Below, piece by piece: positions 7,967-15,388 of a stretch of DNA of 64,000 nucleotides. Within the stretch, counting starts at the first letter, position 1; each line of letters opens with the position of its first letter. This DNA is from JANSWY01 sp965243755 (GTDB lineage: Bacteria; Bacteroidota; Bacteroidia; Cytophagales; Cyclobacteriaceae). The notes under the pieces are model-generated. The model made no database searches and had not been told where the DNA came from. It saw nothing but the letters and a program-made list of their open reading frames with translations. The translations under genes and the position numbers were made by a program. Where the stretch lies: NCBI GenBank assembly GCA_965243755.1, contig CBDEVW010000006.1, forward strand, positions 930,001 to 994,000. Direction: 5' to 3'.

Positions 7967-8806
7967 ATGAAAAACCTACTCTACTCACTATTATGCTTAT
8001 CGCTTGCTTTTTATGGCTGCAGCGAGGATGAACCTGCCCCGACAAACGATCAATCTGAAACCCCTGACCCACTTGAAGTAACTCAAATCATGGGAACCAT
8101 CTGGAACGGACAGGGCGCTGAAGGAATAGACCTGCTCACTAACGAAACAAGTAGCGTGTACACGAACTCCTCGTTTTCAGTGACTTTCTCCAAATCAGTC
8201 AAAAGTGATTGGTTGCAAAATGAAAGTTTACCCAGACTTTTGCTGCTTGATGGAGGGGAACCTGTTTCTGGTGTAGGACTGCAGCTGGAAGTGCTCACGT
8301 CTACTGAAATTATCCTCACACCGACCGAAGAATTGACTAATGGCGCCACCTATCAGATTGTAATCAATGAGGGTTATGAGGCTGAGGATGGGGGAGTGCT
8401 GGAAGCAACTGTCACGGCTGAGTTTACCATCCTCACGCCAGATCCACTAACCATCACATCAGTTGTTGCCTCAAATAGTACGACGGATGTTTCGCTGGAT
8501 AACCAGACTGCTGCTGCCAATGTGCCTGTGGATGCAGCACTTACCGTTACATTTTCAGGAACAGTATTCCTGTCAGATGCCAACAAGGAAAAAATAGTTT
8601 TTGAGTTGATAGTGAATGATGTTGCAGATAGCCAGGTGGCCATTGAATTAACAGAAGACTTTATCAATAAGACAGTGAAAGTTACACCCGCTGCTAATCT
8701 AAGTGCCGGAGCTACCTATCGCTTGACATTAAAGGAAGGCATCACCTATGATCTGGGCGGAATGCTTGAAGCAGATTACACAGCAACATTTACCACGGAG
8801 AATTAG
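7967..8806 (+). CDS. lipoprotein with two Big_5 (SbsA) Ig-like domains
   Basis: 279 residues. A signal peptide ends in a lipobox (YGC, Cys18) followed by an acidic S-E-D-E linker. Two homologous beta-sandwich domains follow (about 38-155 and 158-277). Each has the family pattern of a V.V.....I.VTFS strand pair, an ..I.LTP..(L/E)..GATY.(I/L) stretch, and an ending like (E/T)FTT. Probably surface- or periplasm-facing with an adhesive or scaffold role. It is divergent from the phosphorelay operon and closed by a strong terminator, so it may be a target of that relay. Confidence 0.85.
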   Translation: MKNLLYSLLCLSLAFYGCSEDEPAPTNDQSETPDPLEVTQIMGTIWNGQGAEGIDLLTNETSSVYTNSSFSVTFSKSVKSDWLQNESLPRLLLLDGGEPVSGVGLQLEVLTSTEIILTPTEELTNGATYQIVINEGYEAEDGGVLEATVTAEFTILTPDPLTITSVVASNSTTDVSLDNQTAAANVPVDAALTVTFSGTVFLSDANKEKIVFELIVNDVADSQVAIELTEDFINKTVKVTPAANLSAGATYRLTLKEGITYDLGGMLEADYTATFTTEN

Positions 8807-8830
8807 TCAAGAGGCAAGCACTTAAATGCT

Positions 8831-8868
8831 AATGGTCTGGATGCAAGTGCTTTCAGACCATTTTTTTT
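8831..8868 (+). terminator. rho-independent terminator
   Basis: AATGGTCTG at 8831 pairs perfectly with CAGACCATT at 8854, followed by a run of eight T. It lies 24 bases after the lipoprotein stop. Confidence 0.9.
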
Positions 8869-8911
8869 GTTTTTCACCCAATCGGCGTCTCCCGAAAGGG
8901 CTCTGATGTTC

Positions 8912-8975
8912 CATACCACTCATGATCCTTACTAACTAATACAACAAGTATCAGGTTTTAAATGCATGATTCCAC
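8912..8975 (+). repeat. R1 repeat, copy 1
   Basis: CCATACCACTCATGATCCTTA, then an A/C-rich stretch and ACAAGTATCAGGTTTTAAAT. It matches 15389-15450 over most of its length and the sequence upstream of the oxygenase gene (17248-17280) in its second half. The stretch around it (8869-9130) holds no gene I can support. Confidence 0.6.
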
Positions 8976-9129
8976 AAAGTTGTTCTAAGTCTTCCATCGG
9001 GCGTCTTTTGTGGATGAGCCAGAACACTGGAATTATTCTGGTTCAAAAGATTATTCAGGTCGTTAGGGACTCCTTGAGGTAGCTATTACAACATAATTGC
9101 TTTGAGGACTCTGGCCCATGAGATCCTAT

Positions 9130-9297
9130 TGACCCATAGGGGTTTTAAGTCACCCTTCGGAAGAATTAAAACAACCTAGGAAATCTATCCACATGTAGCC
9201 TTTGCCAGTTTTAAAAATGTTGTAAACCCGTTAGATTTGGAGTAAATATGAAATATAGATAAAGAACCCTGGGGTTCTTTATTCAGATGTTAGGTTT
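9130..9297 (+). other. attC-like site, class A
   Basis: Starts with GACCCATAGGGGTTTTAAGTC, has the inverted repeat GTTTTAAGT...ATTAAAAC around ACCCTTCGGAA, then the TTTTAAAAATGTTGTAAAC block, TAGATTTG at 9232, the AAAGAACCC/GGGTTCTTT palindrome and the core GTTAGG at 9289. It is nearly identical to 16020-16190. The 9312-side core opens the SUKH-like cassette. Confidence 0.7.
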
Positions 9298-9312
9298 CAT
9301 TGAGCAGCATAC

Positions 9313-9516
9313 ATGAACAATCAAGTTAAATCAGTCATTGACAAATATTTCAATGAGTGGGAAGAGATGGGGTTGAATCTATTCATTACAACTCAGCCCC
9401 AAGACATGATATCTGGATCTAACGAACTAGGCATAACTTGGAAACCTATCGATAGCACTGTCACAGATGGACAACTGGACGACCTTGAAAAAACGATTGG
9501 GCATATATTACCTAAT
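9313..9516 (+). pseudogene. truncated SMI1/KNR4 (SUKH)-like immunity protein gene
   Basis: 68 native residues, with 11 more from the inserted element before a stop at 9550-9552. The end of the native part (ITW.PID..V....LDDLEKTIGHILPN) matches the opening of SUKH domains, where an acidic helix leads into LP..Y. The rest of the domain is absent because the palindrome-ended element begins exactly at 9517 in codon phase. SUKH proteins are commonly immunity proteins against polymorphic toxins; this copy cannot fold normally. Confidence 0.65.
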
Positions 9517-9786
9517 CTAGGTGTAGTATCCACTACACCTTTTTATCTTTAGTGCTTTCTTAGCACCTTTACACCACATCAATCAAAGAATCAACCATGG
9601 GATTTGCTTATCAATTTCGTGATCGGTTTGCGCCATTCTTTCTAAACTTTCAGGCCGTGAGCTGGGTAGATGTATTAGCAGAAGGATATCAGTAGGATTA
9701 TATTTATTCGAGTGCTCGGAATAATTAGGGATTGTTTAGTATTGGAAATAGACATGATATAGAGGTGTAGTGTAAACTACACCTAG
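9517..9786 (+). mobile_element. palindrome-ended non-autonomous element, full copy at 9.5 kb
   Basis: 270 bases with both end hairpins (CTAGGTGTAGT-ATCC-ACTACACC on the left; AGGTGTAGT-GTAA-ACTACACCT on the right). It keeps the transposase N-terminal codons (MGFAYQFRDRFAPFF) and C-terminal codons with several small indels, so it is more decayed than the 3.5 kb copy. The left flank CTAAT is shared with the copy at 1367. Confidence 0.85.
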
Positions 9787-9796
9787 TCCAGGGGTA

Positions 9797-9886
9797 GTTT
9801 TAAAAATGTTGTAAAACCGTTAGATTTGGAGTAAACATGAAATGTAGATAAAGAACCCTAGGGTTCTTTATTCGGATGTTATGCTC
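9797..9886 (+). other. attC-like site, class A, 3' part
   Basis: Class A block with TAGATTTG at 9821, the AAAGAACCC/GGGTTCTTT palindrome and core GTTATGCTC at 9878. The 5' part was removed together with the end of the SUKH-like gene. GTTATGCTC is the exact reverse complement of GAGCATAAC at 10380. Confidence 0.7.
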
Positions 9887-9926
9887 AATAGAGGTTGCTA
9901 AAAAGTAGTAGTAAAATTCCATCTGT

Positions 9927-10319
9927 ATGCTGAAATCATCTAAAGGAAGAATCGAATTTTATGCAGATATTAGAATTGCATTTCCATTCTTTAGTGAAGA
10001 TATTGTTTGGTCAGAAAATGACTACAATGAAGACCCAACTGTCAGTGCTGAAATAATGACTTCATTGGCAGAAAAATTAGTTTCCTGCTATAAGTTAAAA
10101 GACTATAGTACAATTGAAAACGTATTATCATTTTTGGAATCTGGATACTATAATTATTCAGATGAAATAATGTGTTATGTGTATACTGACTTTCTACCCA
10201 CTGTAATTACTACTTCAAATAGAGAGGCTCGCGAATTTATAAAGTCAAAGTTTGGGAGGAACCTGATAGAACACTACAACCAACTAATTAATCTAGGTTT
10301 TTATACTGAGGAGAATTGA
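9927..10319 (+). CDS. small acidic hypothetical protein (cassette gene)
   Basis: 130 residues, soluble, no signal. It appears mostly alpha-helical. The central part (EIMTSLAEKLVSCYKLKDYSTIENVLSFLE..) followed by a conserved-looking Y.DFLP resembles small helical proteins of the DUF7674 type often met in toxin/immunity loci; that link is weak and from memory. Cassette pairing is exact over nine bases (9878-9886 with 10380-10388). About 60 bases of non-coding sequence separate the stop from the attC arm. Confidence 0.7.
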   Translation: MLKSSKGRIEFYADIRIAFPFFSEDIVWSENDYNEDPTVSAEIMTSLAEKLVSCYKLKDYSTIENVLSFLESGYYNYSDEIMCYVYTDFLPTVITTSNREAREFIKSKFGRNLIEHYNQLINLGFYTEEN

Positions 10320-10379
10320 ATTGTCAGGCTTAGCCACAATAGCGGTCAATTGGTAAATGAATTAGTGTTAGTGAAAAAA

Positions 10380-10626
10380 GAGCATAACAAGGTGTAAGAC
10401 ACCATGCCCATCCGCAGCTTTGGGTGCGTTCTGGTGGGGTCTGGCTGATCCGCATCACAAGTTTTGCTAGTGCGTAAATCATGGGTTTGGCTGTTTTGAA
10501 AATCTAGATTGGGATAACGGGTTTGGTGCATAGTCCAGCCGACAGTACTCACTGGAATTCCGCAAAACTTGTTAGGTTTGTGCAGACCAAAGCTGTAGGC
10601 ACGGAGCTTACAGGGTCGTTAGCATT
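10380..10626 (+). other. attC-like site, class B (long), best-preserved copy
   Basis: Nested arms: GAGCATAAC at 10380 with the GTTAGCATT core at 10618; TGTAAG at 10393 with CTTACA at 10607; GCAGCTTTGG at 10414 with CCAAAGCTG at 10587; ACAAGTTTTGC at 10457 with GCAAAACTTGT at 10562. The order and nesting give a single long imperfect hairpin of the kind integron integrases recognise as folded single strand. A second copy lies at 126-371. Confidence 0.8.
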
Positions 10627-10638
10627 AATGATTTATTG

Positions 10639-11454
10639 ATGTCGAGAAATAGTTTAATCGTAATCATCTGCCTTATTCTAACTTCTTGTTCGAATCAGCA
10701 GGAAAGCACCAACAATTTGGAAAAGCAAATCGAAGAGCTCAATGTTCACCTTGAAAATGAAGTAATCAGCAAAGTCCTTTATGATAAGTTGGAAGAATAC
10801 TTTAAATCAGGCGGATCCTTAGACACTGAAGATTGGATGTATTATATAGAGAACAAGTTTGAAGATGAACTGCAGATAGATATCAGGCAACTTCAACAAA
10901 TACGGAACTCCCAAGTCGACTTTAACGAATCTCGTATCTTCACAATTTTGAAGAAAAGTGGTTTTTTCGAAAACCTAGAGTATGATCCTTCTGAAGAGTC
11001 AAAGAAAATCTTGAACAAGAACTTTATTGAAGAAACAGTAAATGTTGCCACTAAGGACAGCTCTAAAATCATACATTTCGATTTAGAAGGTGATGTAATG
11101 AAAGAGAATAATTCTTACACATTCTTTCTTGAAGAGATGCGAGAATTCACACAGGGTATTTTTTCACCAACGGACATAATTGAAAAGTGGGAATCACCTG
11201 AGGGTCCAATAGAAGTACAATTTGTTTGCGAACAGAATGATTATAAATTCAAACCGTCATACTATGATGATTGGTATGACTTAGGACCGCCCTTAATTCA
11301 AATAAACGGCATCCTTCAAGAAAAAGGGTATGGTATCTATACTATAACTGCCGAATACACTACGGGACAGGACGTTTTGATGATATTTTTGAGCGAAGGT
11401 CAATGTGATTCTCTGAAAAAAGAACTTGGTTGGCAACTTGAATTGCTGAACTAA
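10639..11454 (+). CDS. hypothetical lipoprotein (cassette gene)
   Basis: 271 residues from the ATG at 10639; a TTG one codon upstream is unlikely. The signal peptide ends in a lipobox (LTSC, about residue 17), followed by an S-N-Q-Q-E-S linker and a coiled, acidic helical region (25-110). The C-terminal half appears to be a beta-rich domain ending in a run of aromatic and acidic residues. No family recognised. Cassette pairing is exact (GTTAGCATT at 10618 with AATGCTAAC at 11461). The downstream arm starts six bases after the stop. Confidence 0.78.
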   Translation: MSRNSLIVIICLILTSCSNQQESTNNLEKQIEELNVHLENEVISKVLYDKLEEYFKSGGSLDTEDWMYYIENKFEDELQIDIRQLQQIRNSQVDFNESRIFTILKKSGFFENLEYDPSEESKKILNKNFIEETVNVATKDSSKIIHFDLEGDVMKENNSYTFFLEEMREFTQGIFSPTDIIEKWESPEGPIEVQFVCEQNDYKFKPSYYDDWYDLGPPLIQINGILQEKGYGIYTITAEYTTGQDVLMIFLSEGQCDSLKKELGWQLELLN

Positions 11455-11460
11455 AAAGAA

Positions 11461-11548
11461 AATGCTAACATCAGGTAAAAAGTAATAGCCCCGCAAAGCT
11501 TGCGCGCAAAAGGCCAAGCTACTACTTTTACCAATGAACGTTTTCGGT
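11461..11548 (+). other. attC-like site, class C (short)
   Basis: 88 bases with arms GGTAAAAAGTAATAGC and GCTACTACTTTTACC, an inner TTGCGCGCAA, and core GTTTTCGG at 11540. Related, more decayed copies lie at about 14050-14110 and 15590-15660 (AAAATGTA...TACATT arms around CGCA.....AAAGGCC). Confidence 0.75.
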
Positions 11549-11549
11549 A

Positions 11550-11996
11550 ATGAATAAAGTAATCATATCATTCTTAAGTGCCACTATATTAATGCTTACC
11601 AGTTGTCGGTCAAGTAAAACTAGCCAGCATGGCGACACGTTCTATTTTGAAAACTCATTAGTGTCGGAAAAGACTGAAGGTATGCTTGACCTTGAGAATA
11701 GTTTGATTTTCTATCGTAAAACTTGGAATAAGTGGCCGGATCACATCCTTAATTTATACAATTTGATTAACCAACAAGTTATTTGGACAAAAGACTCTTT
11801 AACCAACAGTCTATCAGAATTTGAAACTCTGGGACTGAGTCTTGAGTCAGATAGCTTAGATGTTTACTACGACTATAAAGACCCAAATTTAGATGATGGT
11901 AAATTTAGAATTTGGGAGGTAAATGATTCAACATTCACCGTTGTATCTGGCTCTATCGTGAAGCAAATCAAAGTGAGAAAAAGAAAAAACCGGTAA
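11550..11996 (+). CDS. hypothetical lipoprotein (cassette gene)
   Basis: 148 residues. The signal peptide ends in LTSC (Cys about 19). The mature part looks like a small beta-rich domain with the pattern EFETLGLSLESDSLDVYYDYKD and a basic C-terminus. No family recognised. The flanking cassette arms match at seven of nine positions (GTTTTCGGT at 11540, ACCGGTAAC at 11989), weaker than in its neighbours. The stop lies inside the downstream arm. The start is the ATG one codon after the core. Confidence 0.72.
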   Translation: MNKVIISFLSATILMLTSCRSSKTSQHGDTFYFENSLVSEKTEGMLDLENSLIFYRKTWNKWPDHILNLYNLINQQVIWTKDSLTNSLSEFETLGLSLESDSLDVYYDYKDPNLDDGKFRIWEVNDSTFTVVSGSIVKQIKVRKRKNR

Positions 11997-12137
11997 CATC
12001 TGGTCATGACATCATGCTGCTGTGAGGAGTGATGTAGCCTTTGGCAGTTTTAAAAATGTTGTGAACCGGTTAGATTTGGAGTAAATATGAAATATAGATA
12101 TAGAACCCTGGGGTTCTTTATTCGGATGTTATGCACT
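11989..12137 (+). other. attC-like site, class A, complete
   Basis: From ACCGGTAAC through GGTCATGACATCATGC (itself palindromic), the class A block with TAGATTTG at 12071, the AGAACCC/GGGTTCT palindrome and core GTTATGCACT at 12128. TAACATC near the start pairs with GATGTTA at the end. The head of this site recurs at 12741. Confidence 0.75.
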
Positions 12138-12146
12138 AAAAGTAAG

Positions 12147-12737
12147 ATGAGATATTATAAACTATTAATTATTATCGCCATTTGTTCCATTGCTTGCTCA
12201 ACGCCAAAAGAAGATTCGTTTGCTTCTTTAATGATCAGTGATGATGTATCGTATACTTCAACAATTTCCATTGAACTGTTAAAAACGGCAAGATCATCGC
12301 AACAAGTTGATTCCGGGTTAGTCGCTGTGGTGGATGAAGCCCTTGAGCTATTAAATAATATGGAGAACCGCATAATTGAGAAATCGGGTGGTTATGGAGA
12401 TGGTTGGACAGGCACTTATTCAACATTGAAGAATCCAAACTACATGGGTTCATATGGATTATTCCAAGAAGAGTTCCCCTATTCTGTTGTTAAACTAGTA
12501 ATTAATAATGTTCCTGAATATACCGCTTCACTTGGACTAAATGAATCCGCAATACTCAACGACCCTACAGATGATCCTATATATCAAGCAAACCCAGAGG
12601 AATTAGCAAAATTTGATAAGATTAACTGGATTGATTATTTCGAGGGGCTAACACTGGTCGAAGCATTATCAAGAGTTAATATTATCAAGACCCGAGTGAT
12701 TCAAATTGAACTGAAGTACTATCTATCGGGGCAATAA
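12147..12737 (+). CDS. hypothetical lipoprotein, faintly GldM-N-like (cassette gene)
   Basis: 196 residues from the ATG at 12147. An in-frame ATG at 12087 lies inside the attC site and is rejected. The signal peptide ends in a lipobox (SIAC, about residue 17). The mature part is helical, with a C-terminal stretch F.GLTLVEAL.R.NIIKTRVIQIELKYY that recalls the helical N-terminal domain of gliding/secretion protein GldM, where such helices pack along the dimer. The likeness is weak and unproven. Exact 10-base cassette pairing (12128-12137 with 12741-12750). Confidence 0.75.
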   Translation: MRYYKLLIIIAICSIACSTPKEDSFASLMISDDVSYTSTISIELLKTARSSQQVDSGLVAVVDEALELLNNMENRIIEKSGGYGDGWTGTYSTLKNPNYMGSYGLFQEEFPYSVVKLVINNVPEYTASLGLNESAILNDPTDDPIYQANPEELAKFDKINWIDYFEGLTLVEALSRVNIIKTRVIQIELKYYLSGQ

Positions 12738-12740
12738 AGA

Positions 12741-12995
12741 AGTGCATAACATCGGGTCATGACATCATGCTGTTGTGAGGAGTCTATTCTGCATTTATCC
12801 GCTATTGCGGTCAGGCCCGCATTTTTTCCTACGGCTGTAGGCTCAACGACTTTCTGGGTGGATATAAAAATCTTCTGGGTGGCATGATCAACAGCTGTTC
12901 AGGTGCGTTAGTGCCCTTAGAAACTCCGGAAAAAATACTACATTAGTGCAAATTTCATAGGTGTCGCACGCTGCATACCCGTGTCCGTTATGCAC
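12741..12995 (+). other. attC-like site, mosaic
   Basis: The head (GTGCATAACATCGGGTCATGACATCATGCTG) is the class A head. The middle (about 12790-12960) is unlike the other sites and contains small inverted repeats (CCGC.ATTGCGG). The tail (CATACCCGTGTCC then GTTATGCAC at 12987) resembles the tail near 3160-3185. It looks like a head from one site joined to a tail of another. No gene seen in it. Confidence 0.6.
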
Positions 12996-13008
12996 AACCA
13001 CTGGATGA

Positions 13009-13419
13009 ATGGAAACTGTAGAAATTAAAATTTACGATAAGCGAGAAAGATCAACTGCAACCTTGGAAGTTGAAAAAATTGGGGAGAACAAGTTCCGTAT
13101 GATCGACAATGATATTTGGAACTGCAAGTTGACTCTGGGAACTGAATTTGAAACACGAATTAACAAAGAGGGACTCCATGAAATCATCAAAATCACCAGG
13201 CAATCCGAATTTTTAACAAGAAGATTCTTTCTTTCACCACAATACAAAGAATCTGACTACAGGTTTTTGGGTGATGAGCTTACAAAAAGGGGTGGATTTT
13301 GGCAAGTTGATTTTGGCGGCATTGCAACCATCAATATTCCAAAAGGATTTGAGTTTGATGTTGATGAGATACTTCAAGCATTAGACATTCGTTTAACTGA
13401 AATTGTTGACGAACAATAG
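13009..13419 (+). CDS. hypothetical protein, DUF4265-like at most (cassette gene)
   Basis: 136 residues, no signal or membrane segment. An N-terminal beta-rich part (TLEVEKIGENKFRMIDND...LGTEFETR) and a C-terminal part (L.DELTKRGGFWQVDFGGIATINIPKGF) follow the general plan of DUF4265 proteins (a small barrel plus an L...G......G....I..P end). I would not assign it firmly. Exact nine-base cassette pairing (GTTATGCAC at 12987 with GTGCATAAC at 13438). TTATGCAC also recurs just after the stop at 13422. Confidence 0.72.
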   Translation: METVEIKIYDKRERSTATLEVEKIGENKFRMIDNDIWNCKLTLGTEFETRINKEGLHEIIKITRQSEFLTRRFFLSPQYKESDYRFLGDELTKRGGFWQVDFGGIATINIPKGFEFDVDEILQALDIRLTEIVDEQ

Positions 13420-13437
13420 ACTTATGCACAATAAAAA

Positions 13438-13529
13438 GTGCATAACATCGTAAACCGGTTAGATTTGGAGTAAATATGAAATCTGGATAAAGAACCGTGG
13501 AGTTCTATATTCGGATGTTATGTTTTTAT
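13438..13529 (+). other. attC-like site, class A, internally deleted
   Basis: GTGCATAACATCG joins directly to TAAACCGGTTAGATTTGG, so about 50 bases found in the 11989 copy are missing. TAGATTTG is at 13460 and the core GTTATGTTTTTAT is at 13517. That core pairs with ATAAAACATAAC at 13902, with one extra T. Confidence 0.7.
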
Positions 13530-13591
13530 TTTGGGAAGGGGCAGATTAAATACCTGAACAACTGAAACTATTCATTAATTAGTATTGCAAC

Positions 13592-13912
13592 ATGAAATTC
13601 CAATGTAAATGTGGTTATTTAATTGTCGACCAGACTGATAACCTTTCATTCAAAGCATACACGTACCCTGATCAGTCTCAAGAAGCACTTTTTAATGCAA
13701 TTGATAATATTTTCACTAGTCCAACTCCAGTTGATATGACTCAACGAGATAGAATGGTGGATGACATTGTATCTCCAACTGGTGGACGTACAATTTATCA
13801 ATGTGCAGACTGTGGAAGGATTCATATTGTGCTTGACGATGGTTCAATTGCATCGTTTAAACCCGAATCTAATGCAACACCCACAAACTTACTGCAAGGA
13901 AATAAAACATAA
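13592..13912 (+). CDS. small zinc-ribbon-like hypothetical protein (cassette gene)
   Basis: 106 residues. A C.CG pair near the N-terminus (Cys5, Cys7) and a CADC pair (about residues 71-74) could bind one metal ion. Otherwise polar, with a disordered C-terminal tail. No family recognised; similar C.CG...C..C small proteins occur widely and their role is unknown. Cassette arms pair over 12 bases with one indel, and the stop lies inside the downstream arm (13902-13913). Confidence 0.72.
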   Translation: MKFQCKCGYLIVDQTDNLSFKAYTYPDQSQEALFNAIDNIFTSPTPVDMTQRDRMVDDIVSPTGGRTIYQCADCGRIHIVLDDGSIASFKPESNATPTNLLQGNKT

Positions 13913-14131
13913 CATCGTGCCTGATACTAGTGTTCGATAGTTATGATTCGGCATTCAATTTTAAAATTGAGTATAAGATTTATGCTGCAAATGTTCCTGA
14001 TGTCGTTAGTGGACGATTAAGCATAGTGCTTAAAAAAGACCATATCTCTACGTAAAATGTAATTTCCGCACCTAGCTTGTCTGCGAAAGGCCAGAACCAC
14101 TACATTCTCCCCCATTCTGACACCCTGGAAT
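13902..14131 (+). other. attC-like sequence interrupted by the IS3 element
   Basis: Begins with ATAAAACATAACATCG. A class C-like hairpin lies at about 14050-14115 (AAAATGTAATTTCCGCA...TGCGAAAGGCC...ACTACATTC). The site is cut at 14132 by the insertion sequence, so its final core is not seen. Bases 13925-14040 hold no recognisable gene. Confidence 0.5.
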
Positions 14132-14155
14132 TGCAACAAAAAACTGGACAAATAG

Positions 14156-15064
14156 TTAAGCGCATTTTGAATAATAATTAATTTCAAATTGTTCCGGTGT
14201 TTTATATCCTAAATAGGAATGTTTTCTTTGTCTATTGTACCATATTTCGATGAACTGGAATATATCAGTTTTTGCATGTAATATGCTATGATAATTTGAG
14301 TGTCGTACTTGTTCTGATTTTAGTATTTTAAAGAAATTTTCAGCTACCGCATTATCCCAGCAATTCCCTTTCCGGCTCATGCTTTGAGTTACTCCATGTG
14401 ACTTGAGGATATCAGTAAACTTGTATGATGCGTACTGTACCCCCTGATCTGAATGAAATATCAGGCTTTTATTGAATGGTCTGTTGGTCACAGCCATCTT
14501 CCATGCAGGGATCACAGTGTGTTGTGCATGCATGTTCTGACTGACTGACCATCCAATAACTTTACGATCAAACAAGTCCATTATGATGGTCAGATAGCTC
14601 CACCCTTGAATGGTGGGAATATAGGTTATATCAGATACCCACTTCTGTGCAGGTGCAGAGGCATAAAAGTCTCGTCCCAGAAGGTTCTCAGCTATGGGGA
14701 AGTTATGCCTGGAGTCTGTGGTTGTTCCCCTGTACTTTTTTGTGATAATGCTCCTTAAGCCCTCTTTGCGCATTATTCTGGCTACTCTGGGTCTGGACAC
14801 TCTCCAACCTAAATCTCCTAACTCATCTACGATTTTAGGGCTGCCATACCTGCCATGGCTTTTGCTATGAATCTGCTTGATTTGCATAGTTAATTGTTTG
14901 TTCTCGAGCTGCCTTTGAGATGGTTTCCTAAGCAACCAATCGTAGTACCCACTTTTGCTTATTTTAAAGGCTTCACACATCTTCTCAACCCCAAACTTGT
15001 GGTTATAATCCTTTATGAATTTGTATGTTTGTTGTCTCCCTTGGAGAAGATGCTGACTGCCTTT
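14156..15064 (-). CDS. IS3-family transposase OrfB (DDE integrase domain)
   Basis: Carries the HTH_21-like linker (YDWL.RKPS...HGRYGSPKI) and an rve core with the DDE triad: Asp in VSDITYI, Asp in HSDQGVQY and Glu in NAVAENFF. The internal ATG at 14980 is not the real start. The frame stays open upstream to the slippery heptamer A-AAA-AAG at 15067-15061, giving GRQQTYKFIKDYNHKFGVEKMCEAF before it, as expected for an OrfAB fusion made by -1 frameshifting. All catalytic residues are present, so the element may be active. Confidence 0.92.
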   Translation of the reverse strand, partial: KGSQHLLQGRQQTYKFIKDYNHKFGVEKMCEAFKISKSGYYDWLLRKPSQRQLENKQLTMQIKQIHSKSHGRYGSPKIVDELGDLGWRVSRPRVARIMRKEGLRSIITKKYRGTTTDSRHNFPIAENLLGRDFYASAPAQKWVSDITYIPTIQGWSYLTIIMDLFDRKVIGWSVSQNMHAQHTVIPAWKMAVTNRPFNKSLIFHSDQGVQYASYKFTDILKSHGVTQSMSRKGNCWDNAVAENFFKILKSEQVRHSNYHSILHAKTDIFQFIEIWYNRQRKHSYLGYKTPEQFEINYYSKCA

Positions 15065-15327
15065 TTTAAGATATCCCTTTCTAATTGTGCCTCTCGTAAC
15101 TCCTTCTTCAACCGAGCAATTTCCTTTTGTTCAGCTGTCATATTTGCGTTACCATGACCAGAAAAACTACCATCTTTATATTGACTATACTCTCTTTTCC
15201 ACCTGGTCACCAGCTCGGTCCTAATACCTAATTCTTCAGCAACCTCGCGTGTCGGTTTTCCAGACAAACATAGATTAACTGCCATTTGCTTGAACTCCTT
15301 GTCAAACTTTCTTCTCTCTTTTCTCAT
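15013..15327 (-). CDS. IS3-family transposase OrfA (HTH)
   Basis: 104 residues. An N-terminal helix-turn-helix (KFDKEFKQMAVNLCLSG.PTREVAEELGI...VTRWKREY) is followed by a leucine-zipper-like helix (EIARLKKELREAQLERDILKKA). The A-AAA-AAG slip site lies in the ILKKA codons. Translation in frame gives OrfA; slippage gives the OrfAB transposase. Confidence 0.92.
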   Translation of the reverse strand: MRKERRKFDKEFKQMAVNLCLSGKPTREVAEELGIRTELVTRWKREYSQYKDGSFSGHGNANMTAEQKEIARLKKELREAQLERDILKKAVSIFSKGDNKHTNS

Positions 15328-15388
15328 TATTAGTAAATTTAGCTTATACGAGCTTAACTTACCGTCCAGTCAAATGTAGCAGGTCCAC

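Larger units (their letters stand above)
14132..15381 (-). mobile_element. IS3-family insertion sequence
   Basis: About 1250 bases bounded by imperfect inverted ends of roughly 28 bases. TGCAACAAAAAACTGGAC at 14132 matches the reverse complement of GTCCAGTCAAATGTAGCA ending at 15381, and both continue to GTTAAGC. Two overlapping frames, orfA then orfB, lie on the minus strand. No clear target-site duplication is seen next to these ends, so the outermost bases may be off by a few or one flank has been rearranged. Confidence 0.85.

Noticed and set aside
12087..12146. Upstream ATG extending the 12147 lipoprotein gene
   Set aside because: The extra codons lie inside the attC site and hide the signal peptide; the ATG at 12147 gives a normal lipoprotein start.
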